Source: Alishewanella jeotgali KCTC 22429 (lineage in GTDB: Bacteria; Pseudomonadota; Gammaproteobacteria; Enterobacterales; Alteromonadaceae). Taken from it: a stretch of 64,000 nucleotides of DNA. A program made the position numbers and the translations under genes. The stretch covers positions 53,370-117,369 of the forward strand of contig NZ_AHTH01000055.1 of assembly GCF_000245735.1 (NCBI RefSeq), read 5' to 3'. Below the pieces are notes generated by a model that saw only the letters and a list, made by a program, of their open reading frames with translations, did no database searches and had not been told where the DNA came from. This document shows, piece after piece, positions 37,280 through 46,336 of the stretch; position 1 is the first letter of the stretch; the number at the start of each line of letters is the position of its first letter.

Positions 37280-39100
37280 TTATACCTCCTTACAGAACCG
37301 GTGTTTAAGGGAGGATTGGGCGGCGTTGATTACCGCAAAGCTGTCCTTTAGCTGATGACGTTGCAGACCGGAGAGCACTGCCGGATCCAGCAAATTGCTG
37401 GCATCGTGCCCCTGATCCAAATCATGCAAATGCTTATCCCAGCGCAGCTGTGCCAGGACATCAAAGGCGTCGCATAAATTCTGAGTATCCTTACTGTCCA
37501 ATACGCCGTCTACGGCCAGTTGCTGCAGGCGGCTGCGGGTATTGACTTCCAGCACGCCGTTAGCCAGCGCATAGACCCGGACAATATCGGTGATTAAACT
37601 GATGCCACGCTTTTTCAGGTCCAGGCCTTTTTTCTGTTTGCCATCATGTTCCAGAATAAAATTCCGCAGGAAACTCAGCGGCGCGGTGCGTTGTAACGCG
37701 GTCTGCGCCATATGCATTAGAAACAGCGAGTTATTGGTGCGCGCCAGAATATCCTGTTGCAAGGCATTAAACAGGCCTTTCGAGCCTTCGACGACCCGCA
37801 TATCAAAGAAGATGGTCGATTTTAAGATCGCATCCGGGGTGGGGGCGGCGATCCATTTGCTAAATTTGCCGGACCAGCCTTTCAGGCTCATCCTTAGTTC
37901 CGGGTTAGACGCCATAATATTACCCGGACAGAGTTTAATACCGCAGCGCGCCAGGCCCTGGCAGACGAAGTCAGCCAGTTGACTGAAATAGTCGGCAACG
38001 TCGCCGACCGGCTCTTTTTCCAGCAACAGCGCATTATCCTGATCGGCGTTGATACTTTGATCCATTCTGGCTTGCGAGCCAAAGCTAAGCCAGCTAAATA
38101 CACAGGGGGCGGGGCCGAGCTCCTGCTGGGCCAGCTTAATCAGGCGCTGGGTAAAGGCGTCAGTAATGGTAGTGATAATATGGCCAGCCTCATAAGCCGG
38201 CACCTGCTGTTTACCGAGGATTTGCGCCAGATTATTGATTTGCAGGCTGCAGTGCTCCAGGCCATCCAAACTGGATTGACGATGGATCTCACCAATCAGA
38301 TAGACCGGGTGATCTTGCTGCGAGCGGATAATATCGGTGGCGGTAATCATACTGAAACTTAAACCCTGATCGACCACCGGTAAATGATGTACATTAAAGC
38401 GGCTCATCAGTTGTACCGCTTCAAATAAATAAGCATGCTTTTCAATGGTATAGGGCTTAGGCGTCATCACCTCTTTAATAGCGGTAGTGGGAGGCAGGCC
38501 AGCCGCCAGCACCCGGCTACGCAGGTCGCGGTCAGTTAGAATGCCAATCAAACGGTTATCATCTTCCACCAACAGGGATGAAACCCGTTTTTCTGACATC
38601 AGCCGGGCCGCTTGCTGCACATCCTGTTCGCCACTGATCGCGACTTTTCTGGCCTGCACGATATCGGCAACCTTTAGCGTAAAACGCGAGCTTTGTTGCT
38701 CTTTATACTGATGTAACCGGCGGCCAAACAGGCGCTGAAAGAAAATATCAATATTTTTGTACTGATAACGCAGCTGATGAAACACATCACTGGGTAACCA
38801 GTACACCAGGCCATCTTCTTCACAGACCAGCCGGTCGTTGTCAGCCAGACCGGTAAGCAGCAGCTGGTAACCATAAAAGTCGCCTTCTTCCAGCTTGGTC
38901 AGCAGTTGTTGCTGGTCACTGAAAAGGGCGAAGATGCCGGTGCGGACAATCAGCAGCCGCTCCTGATTGATTTCAAGATGCTCACCGGCCTGGCAATAGT
39001 AAACATTAAAATGCGCGGCTAACTCGGCAAGTTGCGCCAAACCCAGTTGTTCAAAAGGAATGGTTTGTTTTAAAAAATTGGTAACTTCAGCAACTTCCAT
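37280..39100 (-). CDS. cNMP-binding / CBS / DUF294 nucleotidyltransferase-like protein
   Basis: The 606-residue cytoplasmic protein has four parts. Residues about 15-130 resemble a cyclic-nucleotide-binding domain. Two CBS domains follow (about 150-200 and 208-262), with GILTDRDLRSRVLAAGL and HHLPVVDQGLSFSMITATD. A DUF294 nucleotidyltransferase-like domain has SFGSQARMDQSINADQDNAL (339-358), with GS and the D-x-D of the GlnD-like fold. DUF294_C completes it. The family is often next to acetate-type symporters, as here, and is thought to be regulatory; its reaction is unknown. It is coupled to the exonuclease gene. Confidence 0.85.
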   Translation of the reverse strand: MEVAEVTNFLKQTIPFEQLGLAQLAELAAHFNVYYCQAGEHLEINQERLLIVRTGIFALFSDQQQLLTKLEEGDFYGYQLLLTGLADNDRLVCEEDGLVYWLPSDVFHQLRYQYKNIDIFFQRLFGRRLHQYKEQQSSRFTLKVADIVQARKVAISGEQDVQQAARLMSEKRVSSLLVEDDNRLIGILTDRDLRSRVLAAGLPPTTAIKEVMTPKPYTIEKHAYLFEAVQLMSRFNVHHLPVVDQGLSFSMITATDIIRSQQDHPVYLIGEIHRQSSLDGLEHCSLQINNLAQILGKQQVPAYEAGHIITTITDAFTQRLIKLAQQELGPAPCVFSWLSFGSQARMDQSINADQDNALLLEKEPVGDVADYFSQLADFVCQGLARCGIKLCPGNIMASNPELRMSLKGWSGKFSKWIAAPTPDAILKSTIFFDMRVVEGSKGLFNALQQDILARTNNSLFLMHMAQTALQRTAPLSFLRNFILEHDGKQKKGLDLKKRGISLITDIVRVYALANGVLEVNTRSRLQQLAVDGVLDSKDTQNLCDAFDVLAQLRWDKHLHDLDQGHDASNLLDPAVLSGLQRHQLKDSFAVINAAQSSLKHRFCKEV

Positions 39101-39122
39101 AACTTAACCTTAGTGATAACAC

Positions 39123-39641
39123 TTATTCCTGGCACAGGTACTGGTACAACAGATCGCTGGTTTCCAGCGGGAACCACTCAGCCCCCAGCTCAGCTCCGGG
39201 CTGTGGGATTTCCAGGCTATCGGTAAAGTCGGCCCTGGCCTGTTTGCCACAGTGCACAACCTGTGGGATCCGACGCGCGCTCATCCGGCGCTCAAAAATA
39301 TAGAGGTCGACCAGATACACCTCCGGATTACGTTGATTGCGGGCTGCGTTTTCGATATCGGCAGCCAAAAATCGCATCGTTTGTGGATATAAATAACTCC
39401 AGGGCCGCCAGGCGGCGGTTTCTTCCACGGTACGAACCACCTTTACTCCTGCGGGTAACAGGCTGCTTTGATGGTCAAACCAGGTATATTCATTAACAAT
39501 CTGATAGCCGAGCATACCGGCACCGGCGGCAACCGGAATAATCCAGCTCGGTAACTTTTTAAGTGTTAGTAATCTGAGTACCAGCGCGATACCGGCAGCA
39601 CCTAAACCAGCAGAAAAAGTTGCAATTAATTCCCACAACAT
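39123..39641 (-). CDS. Hypothetical membrane-anchored protein
   Basis: I do not recognise a named family in this 172-residue protein. Two hydrophobic segments at the N-terminus (about residues 5-26 and 33-50) suggest an inner-membrane anchor. A soluble domain of about 115 residues follows, with acidic and aromatic residues and one lone Cys in VVHCGK and another in YLCQE. It lies between the symporter terminator and the cNMP/CBS gene, 22 bases from the latter, so it is probably first in an operon with it and the exonuclease. Confidence 0.65.
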   Translation of the reverse strand: MLWELIATFSAGLGAAGIALVLRLLTLKKLPSWIIPVAAGAGMLGYQIVNEYTWFDHQSSLLPAGVKVVRTVEETAAWRPWSYLYPQTMRFLAADIENAARNQRNPEVYLVDLYIFERRMSARRIPQVVHCGKQARADFTDSLEIPQPGAELGAEWFPLETSDLLYQYLCQE

Positions 39642-39654
39642 AGTTATCTTCCTA

Positions 39655-39682
39655 AAAATTCGGGCTTTCTGTTGAAAGCCCG
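39655..39682 (-). terminator. Rho-independent terminator after the symporter gene
   Basis: CGGGCTTTC-(4-base loop)-GAAAGCCCG (39661-39682), with AATTTTT following on the minus strand. It separates the symporter pair from the downstream three-gene unit. Confidence 0.85.
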
Positions 39683-39727
39683 AGTGTACTGCAGAAGTCT
39701 CGTTTCTGCTATCTAAGCAGGTAGTGC

Positions 39728-41494
39728 TTAGTGGTCAACAGCGGCACCGGCACCTTTTGGATAGCGGACGCTTTCAACCAGTTCCTGGATTTCTTTCGGT
39801 GGTGCTGCAGTGACAGATGACACAGCAAAAGCAACCACGAAGTTAATCATGGCACCCACAGCACCGAAAGACAGTGGAGAGATACCTAAAATCCAGTTAT
39901 CTACAGTATTTGGTAACATGTTAGTACCTGGGATAAAGAACCAGCCCAGATAGGTAAAGATATACAGCAAGGTGACAACCAGACCGGCTAACATACCGGC
40001 GATGGCGCCCTGACCGGACACGCGTTTTGAGAAAATACCCATCATCAGTGCCGGGAACAGGGTAGCAGCAGCGATACCAAACGCCAGCGCGACCACCTGT
40101 GCGGCGAACCCGGGCGGATTAAGCCCCAGATAGGTTGCCAGTAAAATGGCACCAGCCATAGAAATCCGGGCGGCTAACATTTCACCTTTTTCACTGATTT
40201 GCGGGTTAATGATATTTTTGATCAGGTCGTGGCTGATAGCCGAGGAAATTGCCAACAGCAGACCGGCGGCAGTAGACAGTGCCGCGGCAATACCACCGGC
40301 AGCAATTAAGCCCACGACCCAACCTGGCAGATTAGCAATCTCAGGGTTTGCCAGTACCAGAATATCATTGTTTACTGTCAGCTCGTTACCAGCCCAGCCG
40401 CGCTCCTCTGCTTTCGCAGCGAATGCTGGCGTCTCGTTATACAGCTGAATACGACCATCATTATTTTTATCTTCCCAACGGATTAAACCAGTTTGTTCCC
40501 AGTTCTTGATCCAATCCGGCCGCTCAGCATAATTAATCGCATCCGCTGTTGGACCGGCAGGGTAGATAGTGGTTAACAGGTTTAAGCGCGCCATAGATGC
40601 CACTGCTGGTGCAGTTAAATACAGCAGCGCAATAAACACTAGCGTCCAGCCGGCAGACCAGCGGGCATCGGCAACCTTAGGTACGGTGAAGAAACGAATA
40701 ATCACGTGCGGTAAACCGGCAGTACCGATCATCAGTGACAGGGTAAATAACACCATATTCAGCTTGTTGCTGACGTCAGCGGTATAATCCTGGAAGCCCA
40801 GTTCACGCACAATTTCATCCAGCTTCACCAGCAACGGTTGACCGGATTCAACGTGGGTGCTGAACATACCAAACATTGGAATAGGGTTGTTGGTCAATTG
40901 CAGTGAGATAAATACTGCAGGGATGGTATAGGCAATAATCAGTACCACATACTGGGCAACCTGAGTGTAAGTGATACCTTTCATGCCGCCAAATACCGCG
41001 TACACGAACACCACACCTGCCGCAATCCAGATCCCGGTTGCAGAGCTCACTTCCAGGAAGCGGGAGAAGGCAACACCAGCACCAGTCATCTGGCCGATTA
41101 CATAGGTTACCGACATAATGATCAAACATACCACAGCCGTTAAGCGCGCGCCCTTGCTGTAAAAGCGATCGCCGATAAAATCAGGTACAGTAAACTTACC
41201 GAATTTGCGTAAGTAGGGTGCTAACAGCATCGCCAGTAGTACATAACCACCGGTCCAGCCCATCAGAAAGGTTGAGTTGGCATAACCGCCAGCGGCGATT
41301 AAGCCGGCCATAGAAATGAAAGATGCCGCTGACATCCAGTCGGCGGCGGTTGCCATACCGTTAGTGACAGGGTTAACGCCACCACCGGCAACATAGAATT
41401 CTTTGGTAGAGCCGGCACGCGCCCAAATGGCGATACCGATGTAGAGCGCAAAGGAGGCGCCTACAAAGATTAAATTTATTGCAAATTGACTCAT
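39728..41494 (-). CDS. Sodium:solute symporter, acetate-type (VC_2705-like SLC5)
   Basis: This 588-residue SLC5-family symporter moves a small organic acid with sodium across the inner membrane. It has about 13 helices, and STKEFYVAGGGVNPVTNGMA and AADWMSAASFISMAGLIAAG at the N-terminal side are the ActP-like hallmarks. A long insert near the middle (about 315-385, with KNNDGRIQLYNE) is typical of the VC_2705 subgroup. The ATG at 41494 has GGAG 8 bases upstream; a GTG at 41503 would overlap the DUF4212 gene. Acetate is the likely substrate because acs and crbS/crbR are next to it, but this is inferred. Confidence 0.9.
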   Translation of the reverse strand: MSQFAINLIFVGASFALYIGIAIWARAGSTKEFYVAGGGVNPVTNGMATAADWMSAASFISMAGLIAAGGYANSTFLMGWTGGYVLLAMLLAPYLRKFGKFTVPDFIGDRFYSKGARLTAVVCLIIMSVTYVIGQMTGAGVAFSRFLEVSSATGIWIAAGVVFVYAVFGGMKGITYTQVAQYVVLIIAYTIPAVFISLQLTNNPIPMFGMFSTHVESGQPLLVKLDEIVRELGFQDYTADVSNKLNMVLFTLSLMIGTAGLPHVIIRFFTVPKVADARWSAGWTLVFIALLYLTAPAVASMARLNLLTTIYPAGPTADAINYAERPDWIKNWEQTGLIRWEDKNNDGRIQLYNETPAFAAKAEERGWAGNELTVNNDILVLANPEIANLPGWVVGLIAAGGIAAALSTAAGLLLAISSAISHDLIKNIINPQISEKGEMLAARISMAGAILLATYLGLNPPGFAAQVVALAFGIAAATLFPALMMGIFSKRVSGQGAIAGMLAGLVVTLLYIFTYLGWFFIPGTNMLPNTVDNWILGISPLSFGAVGAMINFVVAFAVSSVTAAPPKEIQELVESVRYPKGAGAAVDH

Positions 41495-41499
41495 GCCAA

Positions 41500-41760
41500 T
41501 CACTCCTCTACACCGTATTCTTTATCTAACTTATTCATTTTCCAGGCGTAAATGAAGATGATAGCGATAAAGGTTATGATAGAACCTTGCTGTGCGAACC
41601 AAAAGCCAAGGTCAGTACCGCCAACACTGATGCCGGCAAGCATGGGTCTGAGCAAGATCGCAAAGCCATATGATACGAGTGCCCAGACAAACAGGCTAAT
41701 CGATATGTAGCGCAAGTTAGCGCTCCAGTACGCGGCGGCATTCATGTTATGATCTGCCAT
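41500..41760 (-). CDS. DUF4212 small subunit of the symporter
   Basis: The 86-residue protein has two membrane helices, about residues 18-40 and 55-75. ISISLFVWALVSYGFAILL and DLGFWFAQQGSIITFIAIIF are the conserved DUF4212 parts. It is the usual small partner of VC_2705-type symporters, comparable to YjcH beside ActP. AGGAG precedes the ATG. It ends 5 bases before the symporter start. It is divergent from crbS across 157 bases. Confidence 0.88.
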   Translation of the reverse strand: MADHNMNAAAYWSANLRYISISLFVWALVSYGFAILLRPMLAGISVGGTDLGFWFAQQGSIITFIAIIFIYAWKMNKLDKEYGVEE

Positions 41761-41831
41761 AGTTGTGTCTCCTTTAGTTTATTTTTTATCGAGCAAGTTT
41801 AATCTAGCAGCAGTTAGCCAAGGCGCTAGCC

Positions 41832-41843
41832 CGACTTTAGTCG
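41832..41843. promoter_or_regulatory. Inverted repeat CGACT-TT-AGTCG, candidate CrbR operator
   Basis: A perfect 5-bp inverted repeat around two bases lies in the DUF4212/crbS intergenic region. It shares the core GAC-Y-N-TA-GTC with 18846-18857 and 48359-48372. A CGACT half site lies at 41871-41875. CrbR binding is inferred from the shared location. Confidence 0.5.
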
Positions 41844-41917
41844 AAGGCAACAGCCACAGCATTGACATAACGACTGGCTGCCACCACAGTTAGCTAAAAA
41901 AATAAAGGGAGAACCCC

Positions 41918-44900
41918 GTGACGGTATGGACTGTAGCCTTATTGGCCCTGTTATATGTGGGCGGATTATTCTGGATTGCCAACTGGGGTGAACGGCATGC
42001 CGATGACCGCCTGATACGAAAGTATGGGGGCCTGATCTATAGTCTGGCGCTAGCCGTGTATTGTACGTCCTGGACCTACTATGGCGCTGTAGGAACGGCC
42101 GTGACCCGGGGCTGGGATTATATGGCCATTTATCTGGGGCCGATCCTGCTGTTTATCTTTGCCCAGCCGTTCTTATTTAAGCTGCTGTACGTTTCCAAAA
42201 AACAAAACGTAACTTCGATTGCTGACTTTATCTCCGCCCGTTACGGTAAAAGACGCAATATCGCGACCCTGGCTGCCATTATTTGTCTGATTGTCGTTAT
42301 CCCTTATATTTCGCTGCAACTGAAAGCCGTGGCTGGCTCCTATCAGGTATTACTTGGTGGCGCTTTTGATGATGCACAGGTCGCCTGGTATCAGGACAGC
42401 GCCTTACTCAGCGCCGTAGCAATGGCGTTTTTTGCCATTTTATTTGGTACCCGCAAACTGCATCTGACTGAACAAAATCGTGGCGTGATGGTGGCTATTG
42501 CCTTTGAGTCAGTGGTCAAGTTGTTTGCGCTGCTGACGTTGGCAATTGCGGTTTATGTATTTATTCTGGATACGGATCAATCTGCGCTACGCGCCTTTAC
42601 TGAGCATTCGATCCGCCAGCAGGAAAAGCTCGACACCCCCGGACTGGTCGAGTTTATTACCAAGACTATTTTAGCGATGGTGGCGGTATTTATGCTACCG
42701 CGGCAGTTCCATGTCGCCTTTGTCGAGAACGTTTCGCACCATCATTTACGGCATGCCCGGCGCTGGTTTTCCGGTTATCTGTTAGCTGTCACCCTGGTGG
42801 TGATCCCGATTGCCGTTGCCGGTATGCAGTTGTTTCCCGGTATTCTGGCGCAGGCTGATAGTTTTGTACTGCTGATCCCATCCAGTATGAACTGGAATGT
42901 ACTGAGTATTATCGTCTTTATCGGTGGCTTCTCGGCTGCAACTTCAATGATTATTATCGCTACGCTGGCATTGTCGACGATGATCAGTAATGACGTAGTA
43001 ATGCCGGGCTTACTGAAATCTACCAAGCAAAAAGGCATGTCGCATGATTTTAGTCTGCTAATTCTGCTGGTGCGCCGCACCATGATTATTGTGGTGATGG
43101 CGCTGTCATATCTTTACTACAGTATTTTTGCCCGCAACTATGAGCTGGCTGAAACCGGCTTGCTGGCCTTTGCGCTGACCATCCAGTTGGTACCGGCCGT
43201 AATAGGGGGGCTGTATTGGCGTCGCGGCAATGCCTATGGCGTCTATGCCGGCTTAAGCTTGGGACTGCTGCTGTGGTTTTACACCCTGATGCTACCGCAG
43301 TTGGTCAATGCCGGTGTGATCAACAGCGACATTATGCAGCAAGGCTTGTTTGGCCTCAGCTGGCTGCTACCTACTTCGATGTTTGGTATCCAGCTTGATT
43401 CGCTTAGTCATGGCGTGATTATTTCACTGGGTTTTAATCTGTTTGCTTACTTGCTGGTGTCTTTGACCACCACAGTCAATCTTCAGGACCGCTTGCAAGC
43501 AGTGGCCTTTGTTAAGCCAAATCTACCTATTAATCATCAGGATACACCAGCGCGCCGTATCCGGATCCGCAACAATGATTTGAAAACCCTGTTAGAGCGT
43601 TTTGTCGGCCCGCAGCGTGCGGCAGAATGTCTGGCGGAGTTTGGTCGTAAACAGCAGCAAAGTGTGCAGTTGGATGATTTGCCCTCAGTCGGCCTGGTCG
43701 AACACGTAGAGCGTGAACTGTCCGGCGTGATTGGCGCGTCTTCGGCATCAGCGATGGTTAATGCAGTATTGGAAGGGCGGCAACTGGCCTTTGAAGATGT
43801 GGTGACTCTATTTGACGATACCACCCAGGCGATCCAGTTTTCACGCAAGATCTTGTTTTCCACACTGGAGCATCTGAGTCAGGGCGTTAGTGTGGTAGAC
43901 CGTGACCTGAATCTGGTGGCCTGGAATAAAGCCTATCTGGAAATGTTTAACTATCCGGAGGGGATGATTCGGGTAGGTCGGCCAGTTGCCGATATTGTAC
44001 GGCTGAATGCCGAGCGCGGTCTTTGCGGGCCTGGTGATCCGGACGAGCATGTTGAAAAGCGTACCCTGCATATGAAAAACGGCACCGCCCATGTGTTTCA
44101 ACGGGTAAGGCCGGATGGCCGGGTCATTGAAATGCGCGGCAATCCGATCCCCGGTGGTGGCTTTGTAACCAGCTTTACTGATATTTCAGAGCACGTAAAA
44201 GCCGTGCAGGGCCTAGCGGAAGCCAAACAATATCTGGAAGATCGGGTTAATGAACGTACTCAGACGATTTCTGAGATGAACCAGGAGTTACTGGCCGAGG
44301 TATCCAGGCGGCGCGAAACCGAGCAGCAATTGCTGCAGGCTAAAGCCGAAGCGGAAGCGGCTAATGCCTCGAAAACCCGCTTTTTGGCGCTGGCCAGTCA
44401 CGATATTTTGCAGCCGCTGAATGCTGCCCGCTTGTTTACTGCCGCTTTAGCCGGGGTGAAGGAACCGCAGCAGCAGGCGGCGATCCTTAACCAGCTGGAT
44501 AATTCGTTAAAGGCGTCAGAAGAGCTGATCTCTACCCTGTTGGAAATTGCCAAACTGGATGATGGCAAGCTACAGCCGAATGTACAGCCGGTAGCCTTAA
44601 AAGACTTACTGGCACAACTGGCTGAGGAATATCGTCTGGTGGCGGATCAAAAAGGCTTGCAGCTAAGTGTGCGCAGTAACCGCTATCAGGTGATGACTGA
44701 CGCTACCTATTTGCGCCGGATCCTGCAAAATATGTTATCCAACGCCATTAAGTACACTATAAGTGGCCGGATCTTGCTGGGTTGTCGCAAACGCGGCAGT
44801 CAATTATTACTACAGGTCTGGGATACCGGTCCCGGTATTGCTGAGCCGGATCTGCAGCGTATTTTCGAAGACTTTTACCGGATTGATGCCACTGCCAAAG

Positions 44901-45475
44901 GGCAGCAAGGCGTTGGGCTCGGTCTTGGTGTGGTGCACCGGATGGCGAAACTGCTTGGGCATCCGCTTGAGGTGCGCTCCTGGCCTGGCAAAGGCACGGT
45001 ATTTAGTATTAGCTTGCCGTTGGCGGCGGTCAAAGTGCGGCAGGAGCTGACGGTTGAAACCAGCCTGCAGCAAAGGCCCTTACCCGGGTTGAGTGTCGTC
45101 TGTGTCGATGATGATGCCGCGAATTTATCCGCGCTTAAAGTCTTACTGGAGCAGTGGCAAATCAGTGAGGTACAGTGTTTTTATGATACCGATGCTTTAA
45201 TGGCGTATGCGGCCACCGCCGCGGCGCCGGATGTGATCTTGCTCGATTACCAGCTGGGGCAACAGCTAAATGGTCTGCAGTTGTATCAGCAAATCCGCCA
45301 ACATTGGGGTGCGGTGCATGGCGTACTGGTGTCAGCATCACCACAGGCTGATCTGGCGGCGCTGGCAAAAGCTCAGGGCTTAATGTTTCTGGCGAAACCC
45401 ATTAAACCGGGTGCGCTCAGAGCCACCTTAAATCACTTTAAAATGTTAAAGCGGGCTGGCACGGTTGCTGACTAA
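41918..45475 (+). CDS. crbS: Hybrid sensor kinase CrbS (SLC5-STAC-PAS-HisKA-HATPase-REC)
   Basis: This 1185-residue protein fuses an SLC5 transporter-like membrane part (residues 1 to about 510) to a kinase. A STAC domain follows at about 545-645, then a PAS domain (650-760), a coiled segment, HisKA with the phosphorylated His in LALASHDILQPLNAARLF (about 828), and HATPase (LQNMLSNAIKYT, DTGPGIAEPDLQRIF). A C-terminal receiver has VVCVDDD and the phospho-Asp in VILLDYQLG (about 1109). CrbS-type kinases control acs in Vibrio and Pseudomonas with CrbR. The GTG start has GGGAG upstream. The N-terminal part may sense or carry substrate. Symbol by family and context. Confidence 0.88.
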   Translation: MTVWTVALLALLYVGGLFWIANWGERHADDRLIRKYGGLIYSLALAVYCTSWTYYGAVGTAVTRGWDYMAIYLGPILLFIFAQPFLFKLLYVSKKQNVTSIADFISARYGKRRNIATLAAIICLIVVIPYISLQLKAVAGSYQVLLGGAFDDAQVAWYQDSALLSAVAMAFFAILFGTRKLHLTEQNRGVMVAIAFESVVKLFALLTLAIAVYVFILDTDQSALRAFTEHSIRQQEKLDTPGLVEFITKTILAMVAVFMLPRQFHVAFVENVSHHHLRHARRWFSGYLLAVTLVVIPIAVAGMQLFPGILAQADSFVLLIPSSMNWNVLSIIVFIGGFSAATSMIIIATLALSTMISNDVVMPGLLKSTKQKGMSHDFSLLILLVRRTMIIVVMALSYLYYSIFARNYELAETGLLAFALTIQLVPAVIGGLYWRRGNAYGVYAGLSLGLLLWFYTLMLPQLVNAGVINSDIMQQGLFGLSWLLPTSMFGIQLDSLSHGVIISLGFNLFAYLLVSLTTTVNLQDRLQAVAFVKPNLPINHQDTPARRIRIRNNDLKTLLERFVGPQRAAECLAEFGRKQQQSVQLDDLPSVGLVEHVERELSGVIGASSASAMVNAVLEGRQLAFEDVVTLFDDTTQAIQFSRKILFSTLEHLSQGVSVVDRDLNLVAWNKAYLEMFNYPEGMIRVGRPVADIVRLNAERGLCGPGDPDEHVEKRTLHMKNGTAHVFQRVRPDGRVIEMRGNPIPGGGFVTSFTDISEHVKAVQGLAEAKQYLEDRVNERTQTISEMNQELLAEVSRRRETEQQLLQAKAEAEAANASKTRFLALASHDILQPLNAARLFTAALAGVKEPQQQAAILNQLDNSLKASEELISTLLEIAKLDDGKLQPNVQPVALKDLLAQLAEEYRLVADQKGLQLSVRSNRYQVMTDATYLRRILQNMLSNAIKYTISGRILLGCRKRGSQLLLQVWDTGPGIAEPDLQRIFEDFYRIDATAKGQQGVGLGLGVVHRMAKLLGHPLEVRSWPGKGTVFSISLPLAAVKVRQELTVETSLQQRPLPGLSVVCVDDDAANLSALKVLLEQWQISEVQCFYDTDALMAYAATAAAPDVILLDYQLGQQLNGLQLYQQIRQHWGAVHGVLVSASPQADLAALAKAQGLMFLAKPIKPGALRATLNHFKMLKRAGTVAD

Positions 45476-45555
45476 GCCCGCGCGAAGCGGGCGGTCGGGA
45501 AATCCCTTACAGAGAGGGCACGATATTAAAGCGGATTTGCTGCAATGCTGGCAGG

Positions 45556-46230
45556 CTAGTGCTGCTGCGCCATAGCGCGGTCTACGGGGGGTTCCAGCGT
45601 CAGGCGCTGTGCCTGGATCACCACCTGAGTGCGGTTAGTACAGCCTAATTTGCGGAAAATCGCGGTAATATGCGCTTTTACCGTGGCTTCTGAGATATGT
45701 AAATCATAGGCGATCTGTTTATTCAGCCAACCTTCTGTCAGGTAATACAATACCTTATACTGCTGTTGGGTCAATTGGGCGACTTTAGCGGCTAAATCCA
45801 GATCCTGTTCAGTTTCCTGTTGATCCAGCACCTGCTTACGCAGCTCTGCCGGCACCCATAATTCACCTTCCAATACCGCATTCAGGGCACTGCTGATATC
45901 CTGCGGCCTTGCTGATTTTGGCACATAGGCTGAGGCGCCGAATGCCATCACGCGGCGGATCACATCCAGGTCTTCACTGGCCGAAATCACCACTATCGGT
46001 AAGCTGGGGTAGTTTTTGCGCAGCTGGATCAAGCCAAGGAAACCACAGTTACCAGGCATATGTAAATCCAGTAGCAATAAGTCTGCATCAGGATGCTGCT
46101 CCAGCGCGGCGCAGGTGCTGTCAAAACTATCAGTCTCAATTGTCGCTTTGGTAGCAAAGGTGCTGCTAATGGCGTTGATCAGCGCATTGCGAAATAACGG
46201 ATGATCATCTGCGACGATAAGCTTCGCCAT
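45556..46230 (-). CDS. crbR: LuxR-type response regulator CrbR
   Basis: The 224-residue protein has a receiver domain (IVADDHPLFRNALINAI at the start; phospho-Asp in LLLLDLHMPG, about residue 54). A LuxR/NarL helix-turn-helix follows at about 150-215 (LNKQIAYDLHISEATVKAHI). It should activate genes when phosphorylated by CrbS. The ATG (MAKLIVADDHPLF) has GGAGGAA 5 bases upstream; in-frame sequence back to 46299 lies in the acs terminator region. It is convergent with crbS and downstream of acs, which supports the CrbR assignment. Pairing with CrbS is inferred. Confidence 0.86.
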   Translation of the reverse strand: MAKLIVADDHPLFRNALINAISSTFATKATIETDSFDSTCAALEQHPDADLLLLDLHMPGNCGFLGLIQLRKNYPSLPIVVISASEDLDVIRRVMAFGASAYVPKSARPQDISSALNAVLEGELWVPAELRKQVLDQQETEQDLDLAAKVAQLTQQQYKVLYYLTEGWLNKQIAYDLHISEATVKAHITAIFRKLGCTNRTQVVIQAQRLTLEPPVDRAMAQQH

Positions 46231-46266
46231 TGTTTCCTCCAGCATAGTTCTGGTTATAGTTATAAG

Positions 46267-46290
46267 AAAGGCCGCAATGTGGCGGCCTTT
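46267..46290 (-). terminator. Hairpin terminator after acs
   Basis: AAAGGCCGC-(6-base loop)-GCGGCCTTT, a perfect 9-bp stem followed on the minus strand by CTTATAA. It lies between acs and crbR. The T-run is short, so some read-through is possible. Confidence 0.7.
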
Positions 46291-46336
46291 CTGCTGCAAC
46301 TGGAGACACGCAAGCTCAGGGAGCGGTGTTGGTGTC

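Noticed and set aside
45476..45492. Hairpin GCCCGC-GCGAA-GCGGGC just after crbS
   Set aside because: It is a perfect 6-bp stem but no T-run follows on either strand, so I do not call it a terminator.
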